Assembly: GCF_019145355.1 (NCBI RefSeq)
Contig: NZ_JAHSTY010000002.1
Location: forward strand, 1,612,001 to 1,676,000
Length of the DNA stretch: 64,000 nucleotides
From: Pseudomonas azadiae
GTDB taxonomy: Bacteria; Pseudomonadota; Gammaproteobacteria; Pseudomonadales; Pseudomonadaceae
Reading direction: 5' to 3'
Both the position numbers and the translations under genes were made by a program. Position 1 is the stretch's first letter. Each line of letters starts with the position of its first letter. This document shows positions 1-9,420 of the stretch, in pieces. The notes below the pieces were generated by a model, which saw nothing but the letters and a program-made list of their open reading frames with translations, was not told the DNA's origin and ran no database searches.

Positions 1-3000
1 AATCGCCATGCGCTTGCGCGCGCGGCTGAAGATCACATTCAGGCGTTTTTCCCCACCGCGCTGGTTGATCGGGCCGAAGTTCATCAGCATCTTGCCGTTC
101 GGTCCTGGCGCGTAGCAAATGCTCAGGATGATCACATCGCGCTCATCTCCCTGGACGTTCTCCAGGTTCTTGACGAACAGGCCATTGAACTGCCCGGCAT
201 CTTCACGCACGTATTCGCGCTCAAGCCGTGTGGCAAAGGCCGAGTCGCCGCTGGCCAAGTCTTCCAGGGCCTGCTCGATGGCGCCTTGCTGGGCCTCGGA
301 AAAGGCCACGATACCCAGGCTCAGTCCAGTCTCCCGTTGCAGCAGCTCCCGTACCAGGTTAGCGATATACCGCGCTTCGGCCAGGTTGCTGCGGCTGAGG
401 TAGACACCGTCGCTCATCCTCAAGAAGCTGATCGGGCTGTCGAGCAGCGTGTCGGCGCCGCGGATGGCTGACTGGGCGTCCGTGGAGTCCAGTGCGGTCT
501 GGGCCGGGGCAGGGCGCTCGATACGGCGGTCGGGAATAGTGATCAGCCGCCCTTCGTAGAACGCCGCGTTGGAAAAACTGATCAAGGCTTCGTGGCGGCT
601 GCGGTAGTGCCAGGCCAGGAGGGTGGCCGGCAAGTTTCGTGCGGCTTGGCTCAGCAGGCTATCGGCATCGAGATTGATTGCGATCTGTTCGCCATCCTCC
701 ATGGCAATCAGTTCGTTATCGTCTTGGTCGCCGGCACTGGAGAAGAAGTTGGTCGGTGGCAATTGCATCTCATCACCGACCACGATCACTTGCTGCGCAC
801 GGCTAAGTGCAGGCACGGCTTCTTCGCTGGGGATCTGACTGGCTTCGTCGAAAATCACCACGTCAAACAGGTCCGGTGTCAACGGCAGGGTGTCGGACAC
901 GGACAGCGGGCTCATCAACCAGATGGGCTTGAGGTCGTTGATCACGCGGCCACTGTCGCCACTCGCCATTTCGCGGATAGAGCGATAGCGCATGGTCTTG
1001 CCCAGCTCATGTTCCAGTTCACGGCGGCCTTTGGCGTAGGCTTTCTTGAACTCACGGGCCTGGGCGTCGAGTTGCGTCACTGACATCGCCGATTGCTTCA
1101 CATGCTCCAGAAAACGCTGGTGCAACGTGGCGCTCAGCACGTGGGCGTTGCTTTTGAGCAGGTTGCATTCAGCCTGGCTGACCTGGCGTGCGGCCAAACC
1201 CAACGCCGGGCCGTCGAAGCGCGCCAGCTGTGGATTGGCGCGGTACAGGCGGGTCAGGTTTTCCTGGGCAATCAAACCGTCCAGTGCGCGTTGCGCCAAG
1301 GCGTACTGTTGCACGACCGCCAGGCAGACAGGATCGGCTTGGTGCAGCTCATTGAGCAGGGGCAGGGTGTCGGGCAGTTCGTCGAGTTCTTCACGCAGGT
1401 CACGCAGGTACTCGGCCAACTTACCCAGGCTCAGCGACGGGTCGAACACACAATGCTGCGCAACCAGCTCGGCCAAGCGCGCTACTGGCTGGCGCAGGCT
1501 GGCTTCCTGGCGTACACCGGGCAGGCCGTCCGGATTACCCCGCAGGCTCTCAACCCATTGGCGCAACAGCGGCGATGCGCTCAGTTGCTCAAGCAAGGCT
1601 TGCAGGTTATGCACGAACAGGTCGATATCCGGGATGCCATAACGGCCTTGCAAACGTTGCTGCTCGGCGTGCACTTCGGCAGTAGCGCGATGCTCGTCGG
1701 CCAGGTTGTCCAGCACGCTACGGAAACTGGGTCGAATCGCGTGCTGGCTGAAGTCGTAGCGTCGTTGCAATTCACTGCGCAGCCGCCACCAGCCGGGCTG
1801 CAGCCAACGCAGCAGCGAGCCTTCCAGCCGCTGTACCAGATCGATGGCAGCCTGGGTGTCCTGGGGCGCGAGTTTTTCACGCCAGTGGTGAGTAGATTCA
1901 CGGGCGTTGTGTTGCTGTACGACCAGTGCTTGCAACGCCGCCTGCTCGGCGTGCAGCGCTTGGGCGCCTGATGAGCCCGGTTCCAGCAGGTCGAGGTGCG
2001 CTGCCAGGTTGGCGCTGGTCAATTGTTCGGCGGCCTGGGTCAGCACGCACGCATCCGCCAGGCGGGTGCCACCGGACAACAGGCTCGACGATGACTCCAG
2101 AAGTTGCTCGACGCTGTCGATCAGCCCACTGGCTTCATCCAGGAACGCCTTGAGTTGGCCGTATGCGTGTTCGTGGGTAATCAGGCTTGAGGCCAAGCGG
2201 CTGAAAGGGTGGCGTGCGAAGCTGTCGAGGCCGAAACGTTCTTTGAACGCCTGATAGACGCGACCGGTCAGCTCGCTTTGTGCCTGCCAGTGACGCCATT
2301 CGGGCAAACGTTCCAAGGCTTCGGGAGGCAGCTTGGCAGCAACGGGCGGCAGTTCGATCAAGTGACGTACCAGCCCGCGTACCGAGCATGCCAAGGACTC
2401 CGGCATTCCACGCATTGCCTGTTCAAAACGCTCTATCAAGCCCAGCTGCTGGCTCAGGCCAGCCAGTAAGGTGTCGCGCCTGGCTTGCGCCTGCGACGAC
2501 TGCGCATCGCCAGCGATCCAGCGCTCATAGCACTCGCGCAGGTTGCCCACGAAGGCCTTCTTGTCGGTCTGGGAATCGTGGATCAGGCAGCACAAATCAC
2601 CCAGTTCACTTTGTTGCAGGCGATGGAACACCACGTCCAGCGCCGCACGTTTTTCACAGACAAACAGCACTCGCAGGCCACGCCCGGCGTAGTCCGCAAT
2701 CAGGTTAGTGATGGTCTGGGATTTGCCGGTGCCTGGCGGTCCCTGAATGATGAAGTTACGCCCGGTACGGGCCAGGCTGACGGCCGCATTCTGCGTGGCG
2801 TCGCCCGCCACCACGTTCCACTGTTCGGGCAACGGGATCGGGTCGGGGGTCTGAACCTCGACGTCCCGAGGCTCGATTGAGAACATCCGGTCAAACGCTT
2901 CGTTCTGCGCCGGTTCGTCGATCAATTGTGCATAGTCACACACCAGCGACATCTTGCGATAATTGAAGTTGGCCAGGGTCACCTGGGTCAGGTCTATGTC

Positions 3001-4662
3001 CCAGGCGTAGCGATGCCCTTGGTTCTCGGGCATGGCAAAAGTGCTGTTTTCGGCGCTGCTGGCAACCATCTGCGGGTGTTGGTTGCGAAGAACGGGTTTG
3101 GCGCCTACGGCCATGCGTAGCGGCAACTCGCTGGGCAGCACCTTCTGCTGGAACAACTGCAAGCCCAACGGACGGAAGTCTTCGCGATCGTAGCTGAAAT
3201 CCGGCTTCGCCAAAGGCGTCGACATGCGCTGGCGGGCACGACGGCGCTGGAAGTGGTGCAGATGCTGCACGGCTTTTTGGTGGATCAGTTCGATTTGCGG
3301 TTTGCTTTGCAGGCGTAACTCGACGCCGGGCTCGGTCAGTTTGATCTGGCGCGCAATATCGGCGTGGATGTCTTCCAGCGAAGTCTTTTGCAGGTCGACG
3401 GTTTCCGGCAACTGGATGTCGTAGAGCTGACGCAATTGATGACGCAGTACCGGGTTGAATTCGGCCTCGGTTTCATCGCACTGCAACACGAACTGGTCAC
3501 GTACGCCTTTTTTGCGACTCAATTCCACCGGCAACCACAGCAGCGGGGTGACGATGCGTTCTTCCGGCGTGTCCTTGAGGTTGTGCCAGCGCATGAACGC
3601 CACTACCAGGCGAAGGTTACTGAAGCCAAATTCGGCGCGGTCGCGGCGGGTTTCCTGGATGATGCGCTCCAGCGACGCCTGCAGCCAGGTCTGGTCTTCG
3701 AACCGTAGCCATTGCTGCAGGCCGACCGGTTTACCGCTCAGCACTTGTTCGGAGAATCCGCCGAAGGTGGGCTGCCAGGTGCACAGCGCTTCGGGCAGGA
3801 TACTTTCAATGCGCATCACCAACGGAACGCTGGCCACGGTCAAGTTGACGTTGGCCTGAGTCGGCCGGAAATACAGCAAGCGATTGCGACGTGAAAGGTC
3901 AAACAACCGGTTGCGCAGATGTTCCAACACCACAGTGCGTCGCGAAGCCGGGCCTTCGGCCTGGGCCAACACACGCTCGACATCCAGGCTGGCGGGCTGT
4001 TCGCGCCAGGACTCCAAGCGGCGTGCCAGCGAGCCCACATCAGTGGCGCGCTCATGGCGGTTGAGCTCAGTCATCTCCACTATAAGGTTGGCCAGCACCG
4101 GGTTCAGTCGGCCATTGAGCTGGAACAGATTGCGACGGTGCCGGGCAAACGTCTCGAGGTCATTGATATCGGAGAAATCCAGCCCGCATGCCAGGCACGC
4201 CAGCAACTGGCCGAGCTGGAATATGTCGGTGATCTCATCGTGGTGCCCGAGGCGATGCTCCCAGCTATGCAGGTCAGGAAGGAACACCGGGTGGTCGATG
4301 GTTTGATGCAGATCTTCCTGGACTTGCAGGTCGGTAATGGCCACGCCGCTTTCCGAATCCCGAGTCAGGCGGACTTTGCCGACGACGTTAAGCGCCGACT
4401 CCGGATTGGGCTGCACCTGCTTGATCGCGTCCATCGCCAGCCGCGCAGGGACACCCTCCGGATTGCGCAATTGCAGCGTGCGCTCCGGCCCCTGTATCAC
4501 ATCGAGATAACTGAGCTGGGCGACACGTCCCAGTTCATGCAGTTGCGCCACTTGGCGTAGCAGCGGTAACGCCAGGAACAATACATCGTCGATGGGCAGG
4601 GCAGCGCCATCGTGGCTATTGAGTAACTCAGTGAATGTGACGGGTTGGATTACTGGGTCCAT
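1..4662 (-). CDS. Kinase-like / DUF4011 / superfamily 1 helicase giant protein (3' end outside window)
   Basis: Reading from the ATG at 4662 the frame stays open to the window edge, giving 1554 codons without a stop. Residues about 20-235 resemble the C-lobe of a protein kinase (an HELGRVAQL stretch, then TDIFQLGQLLACLACGLDF) but lack HRD and DFG, so this is a probable pseudokinase. Residues about 255-285 contain RLFDLSRRNRLLYFRP, typical of DUF4011. SF1 helicase motifs follow: Walker A GPPGTGKS at 641-648, motif II DEAS near 1271, VGDEMQLPP, then VQGDERDVI and RLNVIFSRARKRM just before the edge. Helicases of this COG1112-like type, some with kinase domains, occur in anti-phage systems such as Mokosh. 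The start overlaps the upstream metalloprotease by 13 bp, so the two are very probably co-translated. The unseen C-terminus could carry a nuclease or DUF3320-like domain. Function in defence is inference. Confidence 0.85.
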   Translation of the reverse strand, partial: MDPVIQPVTFTELLNSHDGAALPIDDVLFLALPLLRQVAQLHELGRVAQLSYLDVIQGPERTLQLRNPEGVPARLAMDAIKQVQPNPESALNVVGKVRLTRDSESGVAITDLQVQEDLHQTIDHPVFLPDLHSWEHRLGHHDEITDIFQLGQLLACLACGLDFSDINDLETFARHRRNLFQLNGRLNPVLANLIVEMTELNRHERATDVGSLARRLESWREQPASLDVERVLAQAEGPASRRTVVLEHLRNRLFDLSRRNRLLYFRPTQANVNLTVASVPLVMRIESILPEALCTWQPTFGGFSEQVLSGKPVGLQQWLRFEDQTWLQASLERIIQETRRDRAEFGFSNLRLVVAFMRWHNLKDTPEERIVTPLLWLPVELSRKKGVRDQFVLQCDETEAEFNPVLRHQLRQLYDIQLPETVDLQKTSLEDIHADIARQIKLTEPGVELRLQSKPQIELIHQKAVQHLHHFQRRRARQRMSTPLAKPDFSYDREDFRPLGLQLFQQKVLPSELPLRMAVGAKPVLRNQHPQMVASSAENSTFAMPENQGHRYAWDIDLTQVTLANFNYRKMSLVCDYAQLIDEPAQNEAFDRMFSIEPRDVEVQTPDPIPLPEQWNVVAGDATQNAAVSLARTGRNFIIQGPPGTGKSQTITNLIADYAGRGLRVLFVCEKRAALDVVFHRLQQSELGDLCCLIHDSQTDKKAFVGNLRECYERWIAGDAQSSQAQARRDTLLAGLSQQLGLIERFEQAMRGMPESLACSVRGLVRHLIELPPVAAKLPPEALERLPEWRHWQAQSELTGRVYQAFKERFGLDSFARHPFSRLASSLITHEHAYGQLKAFLDEASGLIDSVEQLLESSSSLLSGGTRLADACVLTQAAEQLTSANLAAHLDLLEPGSSGAQALHAEQAALQALVVQQHNARESTHHWREKLAPQDTQAAIDLVQRLEGSLLRWLQPGWWRLRSELQRRYDFSQHAIRPSFRSVLDNLADEHRATAEVHAEQQRLQGRYGIPDIDLFVHNLQALLEQLSASPLLRQWVESLRGNPDGLPGVRQEASLRQPVARLAELVAQHCVFDPSLSLGKLAEYLRDLREELDELPDTLPLLNELHQADPVCLAVVQQYALAQRALDGLIAQENLTRLYRANPQLARFDGPALGLAARQVSQAECNLLKSNAHVLSATLHQRFLEHVKQSAMSVTQLDAQAREFKKAYAKGRRELEHELGKTMRYRSIREMASGDSGRVINDLKPIWLMSPLSVSDTLPLTPDLFDVVIFDEASQIPSEEAVPALSRAQQVIVVGDEMQLPPTNFFSSAGDQDDNELIAMEDGEQIAINLDADSLLSQAARNLPATLLAWHYRSRHEALISFSNAAFYEGRLITIPDRRIERPAPAQTALDSTDAQSAIRGADTLLDSPISFLRMSDGVYLSRSNLAEARYIANLVRELLQRETGLSLGIVAFSEAQQGAIEQALEDLASGDSAFATRLEREYVREDAGQFNGLFVKNLENVQGDERDVIILSICYAPGPNGKMLMNFGPINQRGGEKRLNVIFSRARKRMAI

Positions 4663-5852
4663 GTGTCGACCTCCGCTTTGAGCGCACGAACGATCGGGTC
4701 GAGCTCACGTTTTGGTAATTTGATATCGCGCTTGAGCACGTTGATAAAGTCGTCGGCGCTACCTAGTTTCTTGGCGGTGCGCGCGGCGTGCAGCAGGGCT
4801 TCATCCCGCAGGTCGCGGTCCACCAGGCTCAGGTCGAGCATGATGAAGTGCAGGTATTCATGGACGCTTGTGTCGATACGCTCGGCATTCAGCGTCGCCA
4901 GGTCGAGTGGCGTTTCGTTGTCTTTCCAGTCGGGAAAGAAACCGCGCACCTGGTTGAGCACAACTTCCGATTGCAATACGGATGGGCCGATGAAATGGGC
5001 AATAAAGCTGCGGGTGAGGGCGGTCAACTCGACCTGATCGGTCACGTCCAGACGATTGAGCGACAACGGTCCGTGCAAGCGGCGGTTTAGCCAGTTGTCC
5101 ATATCCGGGAGTTGTTGCCACCAGCTGTCCACCGCTTGGGAGCGTAGAAACGTCTCCGGATGGGAAATGCCCTGGGATAACGGTGCATCCTTGCCGTCCA
5201 GCTCACGGGCCTGCTTCAGGTAGCTGGCGGCATCAACGCTGATAATCCCGGTGTGAACCTTAACCAGCGACGTAATCGACGCTTCTGGACCATTGGCAAC
5301 CAGGGCGGCACCGCGGTCGGCATAGATTTCAGTGTGCAGGCTATAGAGACGTGCGGTCTGTTCCAGGCTGGCCGGCGTATTCACATCGGCCATGGCATGA
5401 TTGAGAATCCGCTCGGCGGTGAGAAAGTCGCCATCGTGCTCCGACCATAAGCGGTAATGGGCCAGCTCATGCCCGAGCAACGCCAGCAACTCCTGGGCAT
5501 CCAGGCGCTCAAGAATCGGTCCGTAAAACACCACATGCACTTCATCGGCCAGGTAGTACAGGCTCGCATTCATCGCACCGTCGCCAGCCTGGTAAAGGGT
5601 TGCGGGTGCCTTGATCTGCAAGCACTGCAGCGCCGTTTCACAGGCTTGATAGGCCTGCGGATGGGCCTCGGGGCTCAGGCGATAGGTGTCACGCAGCAAT
5701 TGCGCGCGCACATCCTGGGCATGCTCCTGCTGAACGCCCAACGACGAGGCCCATTCCCACACGACAGCTTCATGGGCTTTCAGGTAGTCGACCACTCGCT
5801 GGTGGTAAGGCAGTGGCGTCAGGCTGCTGATGTCCAGCGCGGTGGTACTCAT
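4650..5852 (-). CDS. M48-like zinc metalloprotease, partner of the helicase
   Basis: The 400-residue product carries the zinc-protease motif GHELAH (H128, E129, H132) and a downstream E-x-x-x-D (E175, D179 in HTEIYADR), the arrangement seen in M48 (Ste24/HtpX-like) peptidases. Unlike HtpX it shows no convincing transmembrane helices, so it is probably cytoplasmic. The start has a good Shine-Dalgarno (AAGGA, about 10 nt upstream). The 3' end overlaps the helicase start by 13 bp, so it is the first gene of a two-gene operon. The about 200-residue C-terminal region after the catalytic core is not recognised. Pairing of a protease with a helicase/kinase-like giant suggests a sensor-effector module, but no substrate is evident. 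Confidence 0.85.
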   Translation of the reverse strand: MSTTALDISSLTPLPYHQRVVDYLKAHEAVVWEWASSLGVQQEHAQDVRAQLLRDTYRLSPEAHPQAYQACETALQCLQIKAPATLYQAGDGAMNASLYYLADEVHVVFYGPILERLDAQELLALLGHELAHYRLWSEHDGDFLTAERILNHAMADVNTPASLEQTARLYSLHTEIYADRGAALVANGPEASITSLVKVHTGIISVDAASYLKQARELDGKDAPLSQGISHPETFLRSQAVDSWWQQLPDMDNWLNRRLHGPLSLNRLDVTDQVELTALTRSFIAHFIGPSVLQSEVVLNQVRGFFPDWKDNETPLDLATLNAERIDTSVHEYLHFIMLDLSLVDRDLRDEALLHAARTAKKLGSADDFINVLKRDIKLPKRELDPIVRALKAEVDTWTQ

Positions 5853-6029
5853 TGTTCAAACGTCCTTGAGAGGATACGGCTCCATGTACTGCGGTTGTGC
5901 AGCAGAGACTTGGGTCGGCATCCCGGTATCAATGATTGGTAACAAACGCGGAGCATACCTATGGGGAGGGGAAAATACTTGTGAAAGAAAGTGGACGTCG
6001 GGGGAGATTGTGGAATCAGGGCTTTAGAC

Positions 6030-6242
6030 TGCTCATGAGCATATCGAGCGTAGTACGTGATTTAACATAATATACATTATGCGAACTGTCCTATACGGAG
6101 CTGGGGGGCTCTGGTGGTCAGATTTGAAGCCTGGCGAGACCTCTTCCTTCAGCTTGGCGATGCGTCCCCCGCATGCTTGAATGCCGGCCGACAAACGTGC
6201 CTCATCAATTGACGGAGAAATTGCAGGTGGCTTTGTACCGAA
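6030..6242. other. Intergenic stretch without a supported gene
   Basis: This region lies between the protease operon and the pseudogene. It contains the AT-rich run TAATATACATTAT near 6067-6080. Open frames of 34 to 99 codons exist on both strands, but none has a convincing ribosome site or recognisable domain. It is probably decayed DNA like the neighbouring pseudogene. Confidence 0.4.
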
Positions 6243-6723
6243 TGGAAAACCGACTGGGACGCTGTAGCTGCTGTCGCAACGGCTGCTGCTGCGATCATCG
6301 CACTTATTATCTGGAGCTCTGACAAGGCTCAAAGAAAACGTGAACGGGCCGCAAGCGCGAAGCTCCTAGCTCAGATCATGACAACACCTGTTTGAGCCAC
6401 GCAGAAAGCTATTTGCTCGACCTGATAAATGATGAAAACGCACGAAGGAAACTAGCTGAAAAAGCTGCACTGATCACACTTGATCTGCCGTCTCAGTTTT
6501 GGATAAGGCCGACTTTTTTAGCGAAACTGTCACCAATCGGCTTGCCAACGCGTTTTCCTAGGTTAACCGTCTCAAGGTAATGTCAGGCTTGCTCGGTGAG
6601 TTGTCAGCTTCGGCAAGCGAAGAAGAAATCAACCCTATGGCTGTTCTAACTCAAATCAAAGACGTAGAACAAGCCGCCGAGGAAGCCTGCCAGGCTCTCT
6701 TAAAGGCCGGAAAATCTTCTTAA
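6243..6723 (+). pseudogene. Decayed gene for a small membrane-anchored coiled-coil protein
   Basis: Three consecutive coding-like pieces lie in three different frames. The first (6243 to about 6390) encodes a WKTDWDAVAAVATAAAAIIALIIW transmembrane-like helix (read here across 6243-6314) followed by basic residues KAQRKRERAASAKLLAQ. The second (6392 to about 6498) gives AESYLLDLINDENARRKLAEKAALITLDLPSQF. The third (6499 to 6723) gives LDKADFFSETVTNRLANAF, an in-frame TAG at 6559-6561, then VNRLKVMSGLLGELSASAS and an acidic end before TAA. No start codon exists upstream in the first frame, where a TGA lies close by. Two frameshifts, one nonsense codon and a lost start mark it as dead. The original was probably about 160 residues with one N-terminal TM helix. 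No family is recognised. Confidence 0.65.
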
Positions 6724-6806
6724 GGTTTAGGTCTTCCCTACTCCACCTTTATAGCCAAATATTATAACTATGCTAAATAGTCATTTAGTTGAGTTATATA
6801 CTTGAT

Positions 6807-7490
6807 TCAGTAGCCAACCGCTGCCGTCAGCGCGCCACCCACAATCGCAATCCCCGAGCTGCTGCCCAGGCGTGTCGCTCCAGCCTCAATCATCTTCAAC
6901 GCTGTCGGATAGTCGCGCACGCCACCGGACGCCTTTACGCCAACCCCGGCACCCACGGTCTGGCGCATCAGTGCCACATCTTCGACCGTAGCGCCGCCGC
7001 GGCTGAACCCCGTCGACGTCTTGACGAAGGCCACGCCCAGGTCGCGGCAGATTCCACAGGCCTGGACCTTCTGCTCGTCATCAAGCAGGCAGGTTTCCAG
7101 GATGACCTTCAACGGCACGGCGCCGCAGGCCTTGTGAACCTGGGCAATGTCTTCACGCACGGCGTCCAGCAGCCCGTCCTTCAACCAGCCGATATTGAGC
7201 ACCATATCGATCTCCCCTGCCCCGGCGGCAATCGCCTGTTGGGCTTCGAACGCCTTGGTGCCGCTCAGGCCAGCGCCCAGAGGGAAGCCCACCACCGCAC
7301 AAATCACCACGGATTTGTCGCTCAGGCACGATGCCGCGTAAGGCACCTGCCCAGAATTCACGCACACCGAATAAAAGCCGTGTTCCCGGGCCTCTTCGCA
7401 CAAGGTGCGGATTTGTTCACGGGAGGCGTCGGCGGCGAGCAAAGTGTGATCAATGTATTTGGCTAATGCTGCGGGTGGAAGACTGTTCAT
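6807..7490 (-). CDS. deoC: Deoxyribose-phosphate aldolase
   Basis: This class I aldolase cleaves 2-deoxy-D-ribose 5-phosphate to acetaldehyde and glyceraldehyde 3-phosphate. The 227-residue product has the family landmarks: KYIDHTLL near the N-terminus, D95 in EIDMVLN, the Schiff-base lysine K157 in VKTSTGF, and K186 in VKASGGVR. It is divergent from the DeoR-type regulator, and the shared promoter region carries two TGTTA/TAACA palindromes. With the kinase and permease at 9417-11697 it completes the route from deoxyribose to central metabolism. It is transcribed away from the rest of the cluster. Confidence 0.96.
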   Translation of the reverse strand: MNSLPPAALAKYIDHTLLAADASREQIRTLCEEAREHGFYSVCVNSGQVPYAASCLSDKSVVICAVVGFPLGAGLSGTKAFEAQQAIAAGAGEIDMVLNIGWLKDGLLDAVREDIAQVHKACGAVPLKVILETCLLDDEQKVQACGICRDLGVAFVKTSTGFSRGGATVEDVALMRQTVGAGVGVKASGGVRDYPTALKMIEAGATRLGSSSGIAIVGGALTAAVGY

Positions 7491-7567
7491 TTAAGGGGTC
7501 CTTGCCTGTATGTTGCCAATGAGTGTGCGGAGCGTGTCACGACGCTCACTTCTATCAGTTGCGATAT

Positions 7568-7593
7568 TAACATTTAATGTTAGTTATTTAACA
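7568..7593. promoter_or_regulatory. Two overlapping DeoR-type operator palindromes
   Basis: TGTTAGTTATTTAACA (7578-7593) has half-sites TGTTA and TAACA separated by 6 bp. The spacing and half-sites match the classic E. coli DeoR operator and the perfect palindrome before the kinase gene at 11750. It overlaps TAACATTTAATGTTA (7568-7582), a second palindrome in inverted register. It lies between the divergent deoC and regulator starts, so it could control both. Confidence 0.7.
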
Positions 7594-7618
7594 TCAACAA
7601 TCAAGCCCTGGAATACTC

Positions 7619-8377
7619 GTGGACAGTAGAAAAGCCGAGCGACTGAAGCTTATCCAACAAGCCTTGCAAGACCAGAACGCCATTCACTTGAAGGAAATGG
7701 CCGCCCTGCTGGACGTTTCCGAGATGACCCTGCGCCGCGACCTCAACCACTTCAGCAAGCACCTGCGGCTGCTGGGTGGCTACATCACCCGGGTCGGCAA
7801 CGAGGTCGGCGATTACCGGGTAGCCGAGCAGGACACGCGTCACGTCGAGGAAAAGCGCCGCATCGGTAAACTCGCCGCCCAGTTGATCCAGCCAGGCGAC
7901 ACGGTATTTTTCGACTGTGGCACCACGTCGCCGTTTGTCGTGGATTTCATCCCCGATGCGCTGGAGTTCACCGCGGTGTGCAGCTCGTTGAACGTGCTGC
8001 TCAAGCTGCAGAACAAGCCCAATTGCCACATCGTGTTGTGCGGCGGCACCTTCCACCGCAAGAACCAGGTCTTCGAAAGCAGTGCCGAAAGCAGCATTCT
8101 CGACAGCGTGCGTCTGACGTGGGCCTTCGTCACTGCCGCCGGCGTCAGCCAAGAATTTGGCGTGACGTGCTTTAACTTCAATGAAGTCGAGGTCAAGCAA
8201 AAGGTCATGCGCCTAGCGCAGCAACGCGTATTGCTCGCCGATTTCAGCAAGTTCGACACCGTACGCACCGCTCACTTCGCCGCTCTGCAAGACTTTCAGT
8301 ACGTGGTCAGCGACAAGAAAATCCCCCGCGGCTATAAGGACGTCATCCAGGCCAACGGTGCGCAATTGCTGGTTTAA
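7619..8377 (+). CDS. DeoR-family transcriptional repressor (deoxyribose regulator candidate)
   Basis: The 252-residue product has the standard DeoR architecture. An N-terminal winged helix-turn-helix (HLKEMAALLDVSEMTLRRDL, about residues 22-41) is followed by a sugar-phosphate-sensing domain with DTVFFDCGTTSPFVVDFIPD. The start is GTG, with only a weak ribosome site. It is divergent from deoC and convergent with the epimerase-like gene, overlapping it by 4 bp at the stops. In enterobacteria the equivalent repressor of the deoxyribose operon is DeoQ, and its inducer is likely deoxyribose 5-phosphate. Identity as the regulator here is inferred from position and from the shared TGTTA-N6-TAACA sites. 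Confidence 0.9.
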   Translation: MDSRKAERLKLIQQALQDQNAIHLKEMAALLDVSEMTLRRDLNHFSKHLRLLGGYITRVGNEVGDYRVAEQDTRHVEEKRRIGKLAAQLIQPGDTVFFDCGTTSPFVVDFIPDALEFTAVCSSLNVLLKLQNKPNCHIVLCGGTFHRKNQVFESSAESSILDSVRLTWAFVTAAGVSQEFGVTCFNFNEVEVKQKVMRLAQQRVLLADFSKFDTVRTAHFAALQDFQYVVSDKKIPRGYKDVIQANGAQLLV

Positions 8378-9420
8378 CCCAACAGCTTCTGCCGTTCCTG
8401 CGCATTCAGGTAACCGGTGGTGACACTGAACGAAGCGCTGGCTCCAGCCGCCAGTTCGCGCACGTGACCTTTGGCTTTCTCGGCGTTATAACCCTCCGGC
8501 TCGCAGGTGGACGGCAGCACGAACGCCGCCACTTGCTGATCCGGCGTGTATAGGATCCAGCGCACGGCATGCTCGAACTGCTCGGGACGGTAACGGGTGT
8601 AGAACGCAGCTCCGTCGGGATGATCCAGCAGAAAGTGCGCCTGGCCGCTGGCGTCTGTGCCTACGCCGTCGAAAAAAAACACGATCTCCGGGTCGTACAG
8701 TGCCGGCTGTTCAAGGTGGGTCAATTGAGCCGGGTGCTCGGCCAGTTGCGCCATATAGGCGCTCCAGGCCGGTGTTGGCTTGACGTGGTCCGGCACGCTG
8801 GTCCGCAGGCGCATGCTCTGCAGGCCCTGCGGCTCGACAAACCGCGCACCGGTCACGAATGCGTAGTTCATGTGGGCCATGTACATCAGGTCCATGGGCT
8901 TGCCGGCCAGGTTCGTCACGTCCATCTCGATATCGAACAAAGCCGAATCGGCGCGCAGTGTCACGCCGGGACTCGCCCGGTAGCGATCGCCGAACCCCTT
9001 GGCATATTGATAAGAACCACGCAGGCGCAAAATGCCCTCGCCGACTTCCAGCCAGGCCGAGTCCATCGGCGCACAGGGCATCTCGCCGTGCAAGGCATGG
9101 GTGTCATCCGCCGCCGGGCAACCGTTGCGCAGCAAGCCGCTGTGAAACATGAAGCAGCCATAGGTATCAATGATTGTCGGGCTGGGCTTGGGTTGGTCGA
9201 ACAGGTTGCTCATGGTCAAGTCGCAACCATCGAACACGGCTGACCAGATCATCTGACCCTGATAAGGCAATACCACCAGCCTTCCACGGCTGTTTTCAAG
9301 GCTCAGGGCCAGGACGCCGGACGGGTAAGTCCAGGCGCTGACCTTGAATGCCGGCGATTGCAGCAGGGTTTTTTCCTGCTCGCCGAACAGCGCAGGGTAC
9401 AGTGGGATACGCGTATTCAT
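8374..9420 (-). CDS. DUF4432 / aldose-1-epimerase-like protein (DeoX-like)
   Basis: The 348-residue protein has a galactose-mutarotase-like fold signature (THALHGEMP, YMAHMNYAF, GYNAEKAKG) as in DUF4432 aldose epimerase-family proteins. Its length and position after a FucP-like permease match DeoX of the Salmonella deoxyribose operon. The ATG at 9420 was chosen because it overlaps the permease stop by 4 bp. A longer open frame upstream (to 9507) lies wholly inside the permease gene and begins with a low-complexity glycine run, so it is not used. It may interconvert deoxyribose anomers or process a deoxyribonucleoside-derived sugar; the reaction is not proven. Confidence 0.85.
   Translation of the reverse strand: MNTRIPLYPALFGEQEKTLLQSPAFKVSAWTYPSGVLALSLENSRGRLVVLPYQGQMIWSAVFDGCDLTMSNLFDQPKPSPTIIDTYGCFMFHSGLLRNGCPAADDTHALHGEMPCAPMDSAWLEVGEGILRLRGSYQYAKGFGDRYRASPGVTLRADSALFDIEMDVTNLAGKPMDLMYMAHMNYAFVTGARFVEPQGLQSMRLRTSVPDHVKPTPAWSAYMAQLAEHPAQLTHLEQPALYDPEIVFFFDGVGTDASGQAHFLLDHPDGAAFYTRYRPEQFEHAVRWILYTPDQQVAAFVLPSTCEPEGYNAEKAKGHVRELAAGASASFSVTTGYLNAQERQKLLG

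Noticed and set aside
592..2880. Several plus-strand open frames of 130-292 codons
   Set aside because: All are antisense to the helicase gene, whose SF1 motifs are clear on the minus strand.
1..5852. Outright assignment as a Mokosh system
   Set aside because: The helicase family fits, but the kinase part is degenerate, the partner is a protease, and the C-terminus is outside the window.
6033..6332. 99-codon minus-strand open frame
   Set aside because: It has no ribosome site or family, overlaps the pseudogene start, and its proline- and cysteine-scattered composition does not look coding.
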